The notes below the pieces were generated by a model. That model was not told where the DNA came from. It saw only the letters and a program-made list of their open reading frames with translations, and searched no databases. Of a stretch of DNA of 64,000 nucleotides, positions 11,794 through 23,850 are shown in pieces. Origin of the DNA: Persicaria tinctoria (taxonomy: Eukaryota; Streptophyta; Magnoliopsida; Caryophyllales; Polygonaceae); NCBI GenBank assembly GCA_037127255.1, contig JBANSL010000004.1, positions 52,153,702 to 52,217,701 of the forward strand, given 5' to 3'. The position numbers and the translations under genes are program-made. Each line of letters begins with the position of its first letter. Within the stretch, counting starts at the first letter, position 1.

Positions 11794-12594
11794 CTATTTC
11801 ATTACCAGGAGAATATGAGGTCGATGAGCATTCCATGTGATGGTCCCTTTCTGACGTTGAGAGACCAGTGATCGACGTTCTACAGAGCCCTTAAGTGATG
11901 CAGAAGAGGGCTGAGTGGACGCCGAGTGGGAAGGAAGTGGTGCCGAGGGGGTTGCAGGTGCGGCTGGTGGGGCCGCGGGCGCGGCTGTTTGAGCTGCGGG
12001 GGCGGCCTGCTGGGCTGAGCTCCCTTGGAGCTTCTCCTTCCGTTGGACCTCCTTCTGAGCGTCCTGTTGTTGTTTCTTGCGAACCTGGTCCTTCAGAATA
12101 GTTTGAGGCGAAAGGGGTAGGAGAGTAACTCTCCTCCCATCAAAAGTGAAGGCATATGTATTCGCATGACCATCATGAAGAATAGAACGATCATATAACC
12201 AAGGACGACCTAATAATATATGACTACAATCCATGCGAGCAACATCACATAATATTTTATCATGATATGTTCCAATAGAGAGGGAAACTAAACATTGTTT
12301 GGTGACCATTATATCAGATCCATCGTCAGTAATGCCATTTAAGCCATAGTGAGTAGCTATAGGAGTAGTAGTTAAATGGACGAAATGCACTACCTTTTCA
12401 CTGATGAGATTGCAGCAAATCCCACCGTCGATGATGACGCTTAAGGTAGCCTCGCGAACCACACACCTAGTGTGGAAGATGTTCTCCCTTTGATCAGCCA
12501 TGGGAGATTCCTGAATGTGTAGGACCCGCCGATTGATAATGCAAAGCAAGTTGTCGTACTCTGAAGTATCGATCTCCTCAATAGACTCAGATGG
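11794..12594 (-). pseudogene. Protease and linker of the CRM-like element
   Basis: On the minus strand a retropepsin-like domain has the active-site stretch Ile-Ile-Asp-Gly-Gly near 12430-12415, followed by His-Ile-Leu-Leu-Gly-Arg-Pro-Trp near 12210. After it comes a Gln/Lys/Ala/Pro-rich linker (about 12090-11920) before RT begins. The frame is continuous for 251 codons from the Met at 12549, and on the upstream side is joined to gag through a stop near 12597. Low-complexity Ala/Pro linkers of this kind carry no catalytic signal. Confidence 0.75.
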
Positions 12595-13977
12595 CTAGTC
12601 CTCCTCCACTTCACTCGAAATTACATGGTCCTCAACAGTCTCCTCCTCATAGTAATGGTCTCCCAAATCATTGAGAAGAACCTTCTTTTTCTGAGGGCAA
12701 TTGCGAGAGACATGCCCAGAACCACCACAAGTCAAGCAGCGGATATCTTTGTTGCGATCAGTAGAGGGTGCAGCAACTCTCCTAGTTTCAACCTTATAAC
12801 ACTGTTGAGGTGAGTTGGAAACTCCCTTTTGCTGCATGGAAGGGTTAGAAGTAGAAGGTTTAGATTGACTAGAAGGGTTAAGGGGAACAAACCTGCGCCC
12901 TTGAGAGGTCTGGTCGAATCTAGTCCTCTGTTGCCGTAGCTGCCGTTGCTGTTGTTCATACAGAAGTTGTGCTTTATGAGACAAAGTGTTAATATCTCTA
13001 ACGGAATGGATAGATAAAGGATTTTAAATAGAAATATTAAGACCAGCAAGAAATTGAGTACACAAAGCACGTTCAGTAAGATAAACATTAGCCTGATGGG
13101 AGAGCCGTTCAAGCTCATCTCTGTAGTCATTAGGAGAGCGAGTTCCTTGGTGGCAGGATGCGAGCTACATCCTCATGGACTCCATGTATTCCTCAGGCAC
13201 ATGTCTCTTCTTCAGGAGATAGCGAAGTTGTGGCCAGGTTTCAACAGGTTGCTTGTTCTGACGATGGCGCATCTCACGAGTGCGGAACCACTAGGTGCGA
13301 GCTTTACCTACTAAATGCAATATAACAACTTCCAACTTCTCCGTTTCCTCATAGCGTAAATGTTCAAGCAGATAGTTAGTATGATTTTCCCAAACAAGAT
13401 AAGCTTCAAGATCAGTGTTACCATCAAAGGTTTCTAGTTTAAGCTTAACATCACGTCTCTGAATAGCTTGAGCATTATCAAATCTAGGATGACCAAAAGG
13501 AGGAGGGGGTAAATCATCAAAGTTAGGATTTACCTCATGGTAAGCATCCTCCAAATGTGGCGTCTCATAAAGATCAGCGTTGTTGCGGCTGTCATCCCAG
13601 TTAGAACGGTTGTGCAGCGGCTGCTGTTGACGCTGATTTGACCTCCCTTGTTGTTGATGTCGTGGTGGCGTGTGCTCACGAGATGTGGTATCTGGGGGTG
13701 GTGGAGGCGGCTTACCTCCAGAGGGAGGTGTAGATCCAGAAGCCTCTGCATGTTTTGCCTCCTCCAATTGCCGAGTGACTGCCTGTTTGATGAGGTCAGA
13801 GTAAAATATGCGTTCCTCTGCACGTTCGACAGCTCGACGATTTGCAGCCTCTTCCAGTTCATTACGCATAGCCAGGGTAAATGATTGGACAGCAAAGTCA
13901 ATAATAAACAGCATCTCAGAAGCCGAATTGGTAGTAGGTGGGGTAAGGGAAGGATTGGGGTCGCTATCGTTCGACAT
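12595..13977 (-). pseudogene. gag of the CRM-like element
   Basis: The minus-strand gag begins with Met-Ser-Asn-Asp-Ser at 13977. It has a charged N-terminal helix, a Pro/Gln-rich segment (about 13760-13600), a capsid domain starting near 13460 and a CCHC knuckle (Cys-Leu-Thr-Cys-Gly-Gly-Ser-Gly-His) near 12740. In-frame stops near 13290, 13165 and 13025 interrupt the capsid region. Without them it would be of ordinary size for a chromovirus gag. It leads directly into the protease. Confidence 0.8.
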
Positions 13978-14993
13978 GTTCCTACAATATCAGAAGAGCA
14001 ACAAGTAAACGAAGCAAAGACCAGAAACCAAGTAATGCAAGCTCTAGTGATTCCTAAGAGTGATTCAGTTTTAGAAATCAAAGAGCGAGAAAAACAAGGC
14101 ACTATATTCAAGCAATTCCCCTGGACACAGAATTTTGCAATATTGAAGACAGCAAGTAATAATCAAAATTGCAAATTAAATCAGCCACAAGTCGGATATC
14201 AAGGATAGCAAGTATAAACAAGCGGATAATGTGTATAGAAGAAGATATACAATGTGATGCTCGAAATAAATATGACTATGTAGTAACGACACTAGCAATC
14301 ACAAGGGCAATCAAGTGCACACACTCCATCAACTATTATCTGACGGTTGCAACACGGTTCAGAAAAAGAGGGGTGTGACCAAGGCTCCAGTGTCGGCACA
14401 GCATAAAATCACACAAAGTAGGGTTCTTTTGTAATGCTTAAAACCGATCAGATCATCTAACATGTAGCAAGAAAGAAATAAAAAGGAAGAGTTACTAACT
14501 CAACAATGTAATATGAAAGAATGCATTTTTTTTTAAGCTCTCGGCTATTTTGGTTTTTTTTTTTTGCTAAGAACGAGCTATTGTATAGGCTATAATGTAC
14601 CAAAAGAAAGAGCAAAGAAAATAGAAAAATAAAATAACAAGGCTACGATGATCTAAAAGTAAGCAAAAATAAAGAAATAAGGGAAATAGGCTAGAAACTA
14701 GAGAAATTAGGGTTGTTTAAGTGGTGCAAGTTTATATAATGCTTTGAATCCAAGAATCACAATCATAGACATGATATGTAGCAAATAGGAATAAAAGATC
14801 AAAACTTGCAGTCAAGAACTCGATATCTTCCAAATTAAAGATTCAAACAAAGAATAACAACAATAAAGTGCCAATTTTTATGGGTGAATAATAAAGATTT
14901 AACTTTTATGCAGCGGGTATGGTGAAAAATAGGCACGAAAAATAAATCACTCAATTAAAGAATCAAGAGAGTAAAGAACTTGCATACACCTGA
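13978..14993 (-). other. 5' leader of the CRM-like element
   Basis: This is AT-rich sequence between the primer site and gag, on the minus strand. It contains two short T-runs near 14527 and 14557. No coding potential or other element was seen in it. Confidence 0.55.
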
Positions 14994-15005
14994 AATCCGA
15001 TACCA
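14994..15005 (-). promoter_or_regulatory. Primer-binding site, tRNA-Met type, CRM-like element
   Basis: On the minus strand TGGTATCGGATT follows the LTR end (CGTATCA) after two bases. It resembles the common initiator tRNA-Met site TGGTATCAGAGC with a few changes. The related element at 44101-47417 has a better match at the same place. Confidence 0.6.
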
Positions 15006-15007
15006 CT

Positions 15008-15617
15008 TGATACGTTTGAGATAGAGTTCCTCAATATAATTTCCAATCTAATTAAATCAATGCAAATACAAGAGTTTAAATAGGGAACTATACCAATTCT
15101 ATCTTTGCAAAAGATAGAGTTTTGGCTTAGATAAATAAATATTAAATCCTAATAAGATAAATGTTTCATAACTTGGTGGCCAAGGATTATATCTAGAAGA
15201 GATATAATTAATTCCACCTTATTAATCTAATATGCATAAAATAATAACATAATTAAATTAAATAAATCCGGCCCAAGCACAAGTGCACTCGGCCCACTCT
15301 CTCGACAAAGCCTTTGGCCCACTCGGCCGAGTGATCCATGGAGATGCCGAGTAATGGTGAATCATGGGGGATGCTGACGAGTCTTCATGAGCTCTGTGTA
15401 TGGACGCAAGCTCACTTCTTGTGCTGGTGGTGTAACCTTGAGCCAAGTGATCCAGGGTGACCTGAACCCTTGCTCTAAAGTTCCATGGTGACGGACAAGA
15501 AAGGCTTTAGTTGCAATTTGAATCTTCTTGGCCCTTGCACGAGTGACAGGACCATCGAATGGAACCTTCATGTTGTCCTCAATGTCACCAGGAGTCATCG
15601 ATAATTGCACGGAATCA
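15008..15617 (-). repeat. 5' LTR of the CRM-like element (short, chimeric)
   Basis: This is a 610-bp LTR. The part at 15161-15617 is nearly identical to the 3' LTR at 8661-9117, including the fragment of pol coding sequence. The part at 15008-15160 instead resembles the 3' LTR of the element at 46473-47417. The boundary with copy B at 15617/15618 is sharp. Confidence 0.7.
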
Positions 15618-16310
15618 TTGTGTGATTTAGGAGCAAGTGTGAGCATCATGCCCTTATCAATCTAGCGGAAGGTAAAGATAGGGTCCATAGAACCTGTGGA
15701 TGCCAAGCTATAAATGGCGAACAATACAGTAGTCATCCCTACAGGTATGGTTGAGAATGTCCCTGTCCAGGTTGGTAAATTCTTTATTCCGGCAGATTTT
15801 CTTATTATAGACTGTGCTGAAGATCCTACTAGTCCTATTATTCTTGGTAGACCATTTCTAGCTATTGCAGATGCCAAGATTAGTGTCAAACAGCGACTGC
15901 TCACCTTCACAATAGGCGACGAGGTCTTAGATTTCTCTTTTAGCCCTGCAAAAGAGGAAATTTCATGGCTGGAGGTGAAGAGCATCAGCAACCACGGGAT
16001 CAAGCAAACAACGGAGGAAGACATCAAGATCCTGCTCGATATCGACAAGCCTAACTCGATATCGACCAAGATGCTACTCGATGTCGACCAAACTTCATCG
16101 ACATCGACTTCTCCTGCTGAGCACCAAGCTTGCCAAGAGCCTAAGTATGGGGTCCCTATACTCGATATCGACCAGTCTTGCTCGACATCGACTAACCCCA
16201 AGCCCGAAGATTTCTGTTTTGGGCCCGAAAAGGTAAGTTCAGGTATCAATCCTACTCCTCCTCAGTCCATTAAGAAAATTATAAATAAAAGGGGAGGTAA
16301 GGCCCCGTGA
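15618..16310 (+). pseudogene. Protease region of copy B, after the insertion
   Basis: Copy B resumes with Cys-Asp-Leu-Gly-Ala-Ser, an intact protease active-site block. The frame is broken by TAG near 15664 and TAA near 15711, then runs open from the Met at 15714 to a stop at 16308-16310. It retains the Ile-Ile-Leu-Gly-Arg-Pro motif and the C-terminal Leu-Asp-Ile-Asp / Ser-Ile-Ser-Thr repeats encoded by the TCGATATCGA motif. It is colinear with about 1431-2213 of copy A. Confidence 0.8.
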
Positions 16311-17906
16311 CGAGAAAATCTGCGGAAACTGAGAGCTGAAAGAGAAAGAAGGGAGAAAAGGGAGATTATGCAAGCAACCACCCGTCAGCTGAGCTTGCAT
16401 ACTATAATCAGGACCTAAATGATCCAGGAGAAGGGCCAAGCACAAGCGGGCCCCACATTGACGGTCATTGAAGCACAAACGGAGAAGTCGGCCTAGCGAC
16501 TCTAAAATCTAGAGCATGTATATAAAAACTTTTTGAATTTTGGGACTTTGGAACTTTTGATTTTGGTTTTGGTTTTTGTTTTTTTTTTTTAGTTCTTTAG
16601 TTTTAAATACTTCATGTGGAGAGTCTTGTCTTTGTGTGCAATCTAAAACTTTTAGGTCAGCAAGCATAAAAGGATTGCGAAAGGTGGAATAAGAAGTCCC
16701 TGAAAAACAGTCGAAATCGACTAGGCCAGTCGAGAACGACCAAGAGGAGCAGTCCAGAGTTCCTCGATATCGAGTAGGCCAACTCGATATCGACCAAGTC
16801 AAGAATCTCCTCGACTTCAGCATTCCACTAGATGCTGACATTCTACTCGATATCGAGTACAGTACTCGATATCGACAAGACCAGTTTACTCGACATGCCT
16901 TGTATTGCTTTCATCGACACATTATTCGGTGAGTTCCTTCCTTTACTCTTGTTTTTATTGATTTTATACAGTGGGGACACTGTCTATTTTAAGTATGGGG
17001 TGGGGGAAGAGCTCATTATCATTATTATATGTTTGTTTTTTTTGGTTTTACATGGTGAATTTTGAGAAAATTGTAAAAGGCTAAAACTCAAAATTCTTTA
17101 AGACATCTCCAATTGCTTGTAAGTTGTTCAAAGAAATAGTGTCACGGAAGCTTATATTGAACTCGAAGATGCAAAATTAGATTCATTAGAGATATAGCAT
17201 GAAATTGCCTAGTAAAGGGAAGTCACAATGAAATGCATATTTTCTTGAAAACCATGAAAGGAGGTAAAACTTGAAGTTGCTTTTGACATGTTGCATGATA
17301 AGAGGATGGAGGACTTTATATTTCCATACAATGCTCATTGTTATTCCTAGCCTTACCTATGCTTAAGCATCATAAAAGCCATAATATGCGTTATTTCATA
17401 TATTGCTCCACATGATCTAAATATTTCCCATTCTTTACCTTATCCGGGGATTATGTTGAGAATGATGTTACATTATGGAGATTATCATATGGTGTTTGTG
17501 TTGTTGTTATCATTATTGGAGTTTGGCAAGAATATTTGAAATATATGGAAAATTTAATGAGTGAAAGAAAATCCGGTCACCTCAGGAGATAAAGGTAGAT
17601 CGACCCTGCCTGCGTTGAGATAATAGTTCCGCAGGATGGGACACAGTGTGAGGAGTCCAAAGCACTAAGTATCCGGGGCCATTCATGAAACCCATGTTTG
17701 CGACTCGCGAGAAGGCAGTGCTGAGGTTAGAGAGGTAAAAGCATTATTATTGAGAAAAAGCATTATGAAAGGTGATGAATCTTATGAAAGAGACGGGATG
17801 CGGTAAAGAAAGTTTTTGAAATACTCCATTTCCCCGGATCATTAGCACCACATTGCCAAAAATTGCCCACCTTTAGCCTTTTACCAATCTCCTCCTTATT
17901 GAGCTT
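16311..17906 (+). other. Non-coding 3' internal region of copy B
   Basis: This is colinear with 2214-3700 of copy A and has no pol. The polypurine tract and the first roughly 100 bases of the LTR are missing, because the sequence jumps from GAGCTTAA to a point inside the LTR at 17907. Confidence 0.7.
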
Positions 17907-19660
17907 AATATGCGCTTATTTCGGGATGGGAATATGTTGAATTTATATAAGTTTTGGTTTAATATTACAGAATTTGGAGCCATTCCGGGATTTGGAGATC
18001 TACATAAGTTTTGGTTTAATATTACAGAATTTGGAGCCATTCCGGGATAAAACCAAAGAAGCAAAGACAGAAGCTGAGACTTTACTCGATATCGACTTCT
18101 TTTCCTCGATATCGACCAAACATGCACGGGCACAGCATGATCGAGGAACTGAAGGCAAAGTTACTCGACTCCAGAAAGTTACTCGATATCGAGTACTTTA
18201 CTCGATATCGACAAGATTTGAAGACCAGCCCAGAGTCGAGAAAGACCACCTGATCGAGAAGTCGAGGACCAAGGGAACCCGAGCAACAGTTACTCGATAT
18301 CAAGTACATTACTCGATATCGACAAGTTCAGCATCACCTGTCCGAGCCAGATCGGGGAGAAGTGGCTTGACCAAACCAAGCCAGCTGAAGTCGACACCAA
18401 GGTTACTCGATATGGAGGAGCGCTATCCTGGGCCGCGTTACGCGGTGAGCTGTCCGACACGGTTTTGGGCTTTCTTGGGAGCAAAGTAGTCCGAGTTCTA
18501 TCAAGTATATCAAGATCCATCCATGGAGAAGAAGATTTATCCACATGAAGATATTTAGCCTTTTAGATATATTTCCCTTTAAAGATAAATGTTCCTTTTA
18601 TTTAAGTTTTATCTTTAGACATAGATAGAGATTTCTATCCTTGATTAGCAAGGATTAGAAGCCTATAAATAAATCCCATGGGGCTTATTTCTATTCATTC
18701 AATTTCTGTAGGAGAAGTAGTAGTAGAAAAAGAAAGAGAGGCCGAGTGGAGTTAAGGAGCGAAAGTGATCTGGCTTTGTTCGGTTTGTACTTTCTTCAGT
18801 TTGGTTTAATGCAAGTAGTTTATTTTCCATCAATGATGTCTGAGATTGCGATGAAGCACGAGTAGTCCACCCACTTCTAGGGTTGGGGCGAGCCCAACGA
18901 TAGCCCTGCGTGTTTGACGTAAAGATCTGACTTTTATCATGTTTTGAGCATCTACTACTTGTTATATGTTTATTACCCATCTAATGGAGGTTCATGTTAA
19001 CAAATTGGATTGTAAACATAAAATCGGGAGATACAATTAGGGTTTCTTGAAAGAGTTGTCTAATTGTTGGAAAAGGTGAAAGCTTGGTCCTTCGATGCGA
19101 TTTACATGATTATCTGTCTTATTCCTGCCTTATGCATGTTTGGTTATTGTTGTTGCAAACCCCGATCCTGGAAGTTTCATTTCATAAGTTTATTTCGAGA
19201 ATCCCGCAAGTTGTGTTCTTTCTTTATTGCATTTTTAAGTTTCTATTTCCTCGATATCGACAAATTTTGGTCGATATCGAGTACTGATCTCCGATCCCAG
19301 ATCGTCGTAGCTTCTCCTGTGCAGGTACTCGACAAAGCTTTCATCGACATCGACAAGTTTACTCGATATCGAGTACATCCTGCTCGATATCGACCAACGT
19401 CGTAGCCTGCTACCAGCCTTGTTCGACTTGTCCGATCTTCTATCGACTAACCCTAGTCGAGATCGAGCATCTGTGGTCGACTTCTGCCGTGAGATTCCAC
19501 CACTGCCTAGGATCCGCTGACCAGCTTCCCCGTGGATCGATCCTGACTTCCCACTACTGCATTAGGAGGAGGTCTTGTAATCATTTGCAAGGGACGAAAT
19601 CTGGTTTGCTTTACTTTAGTCATATTTTATATTTGCATACTCGATTTTCTTCCTACAACA
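17907..19660 (+). repeat. 3' LTR of copy B, 5'-truncated and rearranged
   Basis: This matches 4049-5757 of the shared LTR. Near its left end a 44-bp block is present twice (17947-17990 and 18004-18047), separated by 13 bp, where copies A and C have it once. A TATAAATA box is at 18664-18671. The LTR ends with ACAACA at 19660. Confidence 0.8.
17947..18047 (+). repeat. 44-bp local duplication at the deleted end of the copy B LTR
   Basis: Two copies of a block beginning ATAAGTTTTGGTTTAATATT lie 13 bp apart, next to the deletion that removed the polypurine tract. The arrangement looks like a repair scar. Confidence 0.75.
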
Positions 19661-20134
19661 GAGACCCATGGCGGCGAACAAGAACGTCGTGGTGGCAAAC
19701 AAGAAGACCCTTTTTTGGGTTCATTCTCGTGGCGGCGAAAGGCAGGGGTCGCAGCGGCGAACACGAGCAGAAAGTGGTTTCCGCTTGGAAACGACCTTCC
19801 GATCTCGATTTTTGGGTTGATTTTGTGAGAGGAGGTCTTCTTAGAATTGTTTTGTGGAGGTTGAGTGCTGAGAAACACAAAAGAAAGGTAAGGGAGGGGA
19901 GATTTTGGAATCAATGGGAGAAAAGTAAGAGTTTTGGGTTTAGGGTTTTTGGAGGAGGGTTTTGGATCTTCAAATAGGGCTAGGGTTTCATCTTTGGGGA
20001 TGGGATTTCTTTTTGTGGATGAGGATCCACTCTGGGAGTGATGCTCCTTTATATAGTAGAGCCAAAGGCTCCTTAGGGTTTTCATTTACTAGAAGACGAA
20101 ATATTTGAGGAGAGAGATAGAGATAGAGAGACGC

Positions 20135-20203
<69 letters not shown>

Positions 20204-20246
20204 TTCGCTCTTCTGACTTTAAATCCCGACATCCTATCACGAACCC
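19661..20246. other. Unidentified sequence between two retroelements
   Basis: No family was recognised. On the minus strand there is a TATATAAA near 20050-20057, followed by CT-rich and CCCTAA-rich leader-like sequence and an open frame of about 150 codons (20085 to 19627) that runs into the copy B LTR. This could be the decayed promoter and first exon of a host gene, or part of another element. Coding potential was not established. Confidence 0.3.
20143..20202. repeat. (GA)n microsatellite
   Basis: About 30 uninterrupted GA units, preceded by looser GAGATA repeats from 20108. Confidence 0.97.
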
Positions 20247-22685
20247 TGTAACGACCCAAAAGTTTGGATATCCGAATGTGCCTCCATTAATGCACTTAGA
20301 GGATTAATAAGGTTCGGATGATCCGGTTATTCGGGGTACGTTAAGGAAGAGTTTTGAATTCTTCCATGAGCTTTAGATCTTACGACAGAGTACGAGTTAT
20401 TACATAGATTATTTATTTAGCGGAAGCGTAGATAAGTTGTTAAAACGAGGATTTCGAACCCCAAAGAAAACACATGCCCATTGGAGGCTAGAACATGTCC
20501 TAGGTAACTATCGCAAAACGGTTTTTGAGCGGAAGATAAAGGCGAAATTAAAGTACAACACATGACGCGGCCTAAAACATGGTCCATGTCCCTCTTACTC
20601 TATCGTCCCATAGGATATGCCCGACAAACATCCACATATGAACACACATATCGGGTATCGGGGGTACCTAAATCTTAAAACAAGAAAGATAACGGGGCCA
20701 ATCATTGATTACTCATACACGTATGCACCGGCATACTCTGCGAGTACGTAAAAAGGCATATAAACGTGAAGCGATAAAACTGTAAATACACTATCATGCT
20801 CCTAAGGTATAATCTGAATATATAAATAAATAAATGCGGTAATGGGTACCCAAATGATAACAATCAACCATATAATCCATTTCCAATTGCTTGGAGGTTA
20901 CACCATCCTTTATCATCAAATCCTTGGAGGATGTGCCAACCTTTATCGAGTGCTCGAAGGTTCGGCTATGCCGCAGTCTTTAGGGAATCCCGATAATCAC
21001 CACACAACAACATCGAATAGGATGGCCACCTATTATAACAAAGACAAAGAGAAGACAAGGGTTCATTTCATTCCCTATATTCCGTTCTATGTTATAATTC
21101 CGGTTTATACCCTACAACAATTCTATGTCATAAAATATGCATGAATCTATCTCGTTACGACACTCATGTGTCACGAGTAACCTCATGAGTAAGTCCAGGG
21201 GACTTACCTTAAATCCGAAAGTAAGCACGGAAACCAAAGCACCAAGAGCGCCTAATAATTGTAATTAGTTCACATTAGGTTCTTCTTATTAATGCATCAC
21301 ATAAACACATACCGCAAGATAATCAAACACATTCACATAAGGTTAATGGCTTAAGGACTTATAACCTTTTCACCCTTATTATTGGCAAAGTTATGGGTAT
21401 ACTTCATTTTCGTATTTGATATGCTCTAAGTTTCAGTTATGGCATCATATATTTAACCATATTCATAACATTCCCTTAACCAAGTTTTTAATCGAGTCAT
21501 TATAAACATTGTTTACTAAAATTATAATAACGTTTGATCCAACGGTTCGTTTGCCCTCATTTTTGGAGGGCAGTTATATAACATTACCATTAACGTCATA
21601 TTATGATTTCAGCCGGATCAGATCGTTGGATTGGAAAAATAAAGTCCAAATTACAGAGACACATATATCCATTTTGTTTTTTGACGTTTTCGCTACAAAA
21701 CGCAACCAAAACACATAGAGGCTCCACTTTCTAAGCCTTTTCCACACCAAAATACATCTATCCTATAGAGGGGAAGGTGGATGAGGGATTACCTTTTTAG
21801 ATCCCACAAGAAAGACTCAAGAACTCCCCTCGGCACTCTCGGAAGCCCTTTTCCAAACACCATGCCATTTTGTCACCAAAACCCCCAAACAAATGAGTTA
21901 GGATTTTGTTTAAAACTGAAAATAAGGAGTCATATAAAAGATTCAAACTCAGTTTTTGAAAGAAAGGAAGGGTTCTTACCAAGAAATCAAGTCAAACTCT
22001 CAAGACCCTTCAAAAAAAAAATTATAGCTCCAAAGATGGACATATTTGTCAAGGCAAACGACCTTGTATTTTGGAGCATGATATATGATTGGAAAGCTGG
22101 TTCAAATAATGTTCTAAATCCACCGAGTTTGGTCCAATCGAAGTTGTAATGAGGGAGATATGGATTTTCTCTTGCAAGGTCACCAAAATGGACTACCAAT
22201 GGTGATAGGCTATCTTTCTCTGGTTTTTCCTCTCATGGACGGGTAGGGTTTCTTTGGATGATCTCCTAATGAGCCTTGGGGTCAGTTTTATAGAGAAGAG
22301 GGGTGGTTGGCTTCATGATTAAAAGCATGGGTGTGATGGGAAGGGAGTGATAAGGGTGGTTGAACTAGAATAGGAGCCTAGTTAGTTTCCATCCAAATGA
22401 AATGGGGTTGGTACCTCCTTGTTGGGCATTGGTTTGGATGGGGCGGCTGACCTCTTTCACATAACGTAAAACCTGAGCTCACGACGCGTTAAAATCCGTT
22501 ACGTTTATAAGATACGAGAAAAGTGGCTTGGGTATATATTTCCTTCATAAAATCCCTAATTAAACCAATGTAAAGCCATCCATAAAATTTTAAATTTTTC
22601 CGGGTTTTCATAATCATAAGGGAGGATAATATTCGGATTATCCTACGGATATTTTATAAATATTAATTAAATTTCGGTCTTTACA
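20247..22685 (-). repeat. Tekay-like LTR D
   Basis: A 2439-bp repeat bounded by TGTAACGACCC (plus-strand left end) and GGTCTTTACA (right end). It is colinear with 43760-49557 once the 44101-47417 insertion is removed, and so serves as the uninterrupted reference for that LTR. No primer site lies on its left, which suits a minus-strand 3' LTR. Confidence 0.8.
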
Positions 22686-23850
22686 ATCATCCACCTCTAA
22701 AAACAAGTCTGGTCTCCGAGACAAAAGATTCAAACCGGTGGAGAAGGTTTTAAAATTTGAGTCCTTGAATTAGGCTGATGGGCACACGATCATCTCGGAT
22801 GCGTCGTCCAAGAATCTCATGTCACCTTCTCCCTGATCGTCATAGCCCCGAACGGTTTTGCCAAGCATGGGATGGGCGCCCCCATCACATCTCGCCTCGA
22901 CCGCCGGAAATATCACAACTCGAGAGGGTTCATCATACTACGGCTAGGTCTTAGCGAAAATTCTACGAGTGCCCCCGTGAAAAGCTCATATCCACTTCGC
23001 GAAGCAGAACTGGTTTAGCCAGATAATGGAACCTTAAACTCGCTTATTTTCGAATCAATCTTAGAATTCAAGGTGTTTGGTGTCCCGACACTATCTTAGA
23101 CCTGGACACTCGTGGTCTCAACTCAACTCGACCCTCGATAGGTGGGCATCCACCTCTAAGGTCAAAACCCATACTTATTACAAGATCTATTCTCCCAATG
23201 GGAGGGTGGATTATCATCCACCTCTAAGGATCAAACCTATGATCTTACCAAAGATATCTCATCTACACGTTTCTCCTTCCCAATTTCTCATACGGTAGAG
23301 GTGGCTCATCCACCTTTAAGGTTCATCCATAAGGTTTCACTATAACATATTCCTCGAACGAGAGGGTGGACTTCATCCACCTCTAAGGGTTACTCCCATA
23401 TTCCATCCTTCTAGGTTCAGATTCTTCTATCAAGATACTCTACTACAAGGCAACTCCTCTGTGTAGTCAGGGTCATCGTCTACTAATTGTGGAGCATATT
23501 AGGGCATTCCCTAATACCGCTCTCACCTAATAAGAAGTAGGACACAACCATGTTACCGTAACATGCACACGACCGCCCCTCGGGCTAGTGATATCAGGTT
23601 ACGTAACAAGTGTGTACTAGCACCCTCAACACATAACTCATTTATACGCCATCTAATTATCCCGTGGTAAAATATCACTAAACAGTGATGGCACATCATA
23701 TCAAGGCATAACATAGCATATCATAACAGCCACTCATGGGCCCACCACGCATATAAATCACATAAATGCACACTCAGCACTAAAGTAAACACAAAATCAT
23801 CAAGAATGCAACTAAAGCATAAACATCCTAAGAGACACTCACCGGCCATC
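22686..23850 (-). other. 3' untranslated internal region with reiterated polypurine-like motifs
   Basis: No protein is encoded. The minus-strand motif TTAGAGGTGGAT, which forms the polypurine tract next to the LTR, recurs at about 23147-23160, 23216-23229, 23307-23320 and 23374-23387, roughly 70 to 90 bp apart. The rest is unremarkable. Confidence 0.65.

Larger units (their letters stand above)
7786..15617 (-). mobile_element. CRM-like chromovirus nested in copy B
   Basis: This is a minus-strand Ty3/gypsy element with, in transcription order, a 5' LTR (15617 to 15008), an initiator tRNA-Met type primer site, leader, gag, protease, RT, RNase H, integrase and a 3' LTR (9117 to 7786). The RT and integrase style, and a pol C-terminus that runs into the 3' LTR, point to the CRM chromovirus group. 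No target duplication is visible, and the outer end of the 3' LTR is truncated by roughly 65 bp compared with the related LTR at 44101-45365. Several stops and frameshifts make it defective. Confidence 0.8.
5758..19660 (+). mobile_element. Athila-like LTR element, copy B, split by a CRM-like insertion
   Basis: Copy B has a primer site, gag, linker, protease, non-coding 3' region and a 5'-truncated 3' LTR, in the same order as copy A. A minus-strand chromovirus (7786-15617) interrupts it at the start of the protease. About 95 bp of the copy A sequence (near 1331-1430) is missing at the junction. The polypurine tract and first part of the 3' LTR are deleted between the equivalents of 3700 and 4049 in copy A. 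The element ends with ACAACA at 19660, after which unrelated sequence begins. Confidence 0.8.

Noticed and set aside
19489..19977. Plus-strand open frame of 162 codons
   Set aside because: It starts inside the copy B LTR and crosses the LTR boundary, so it is a chance fusion.
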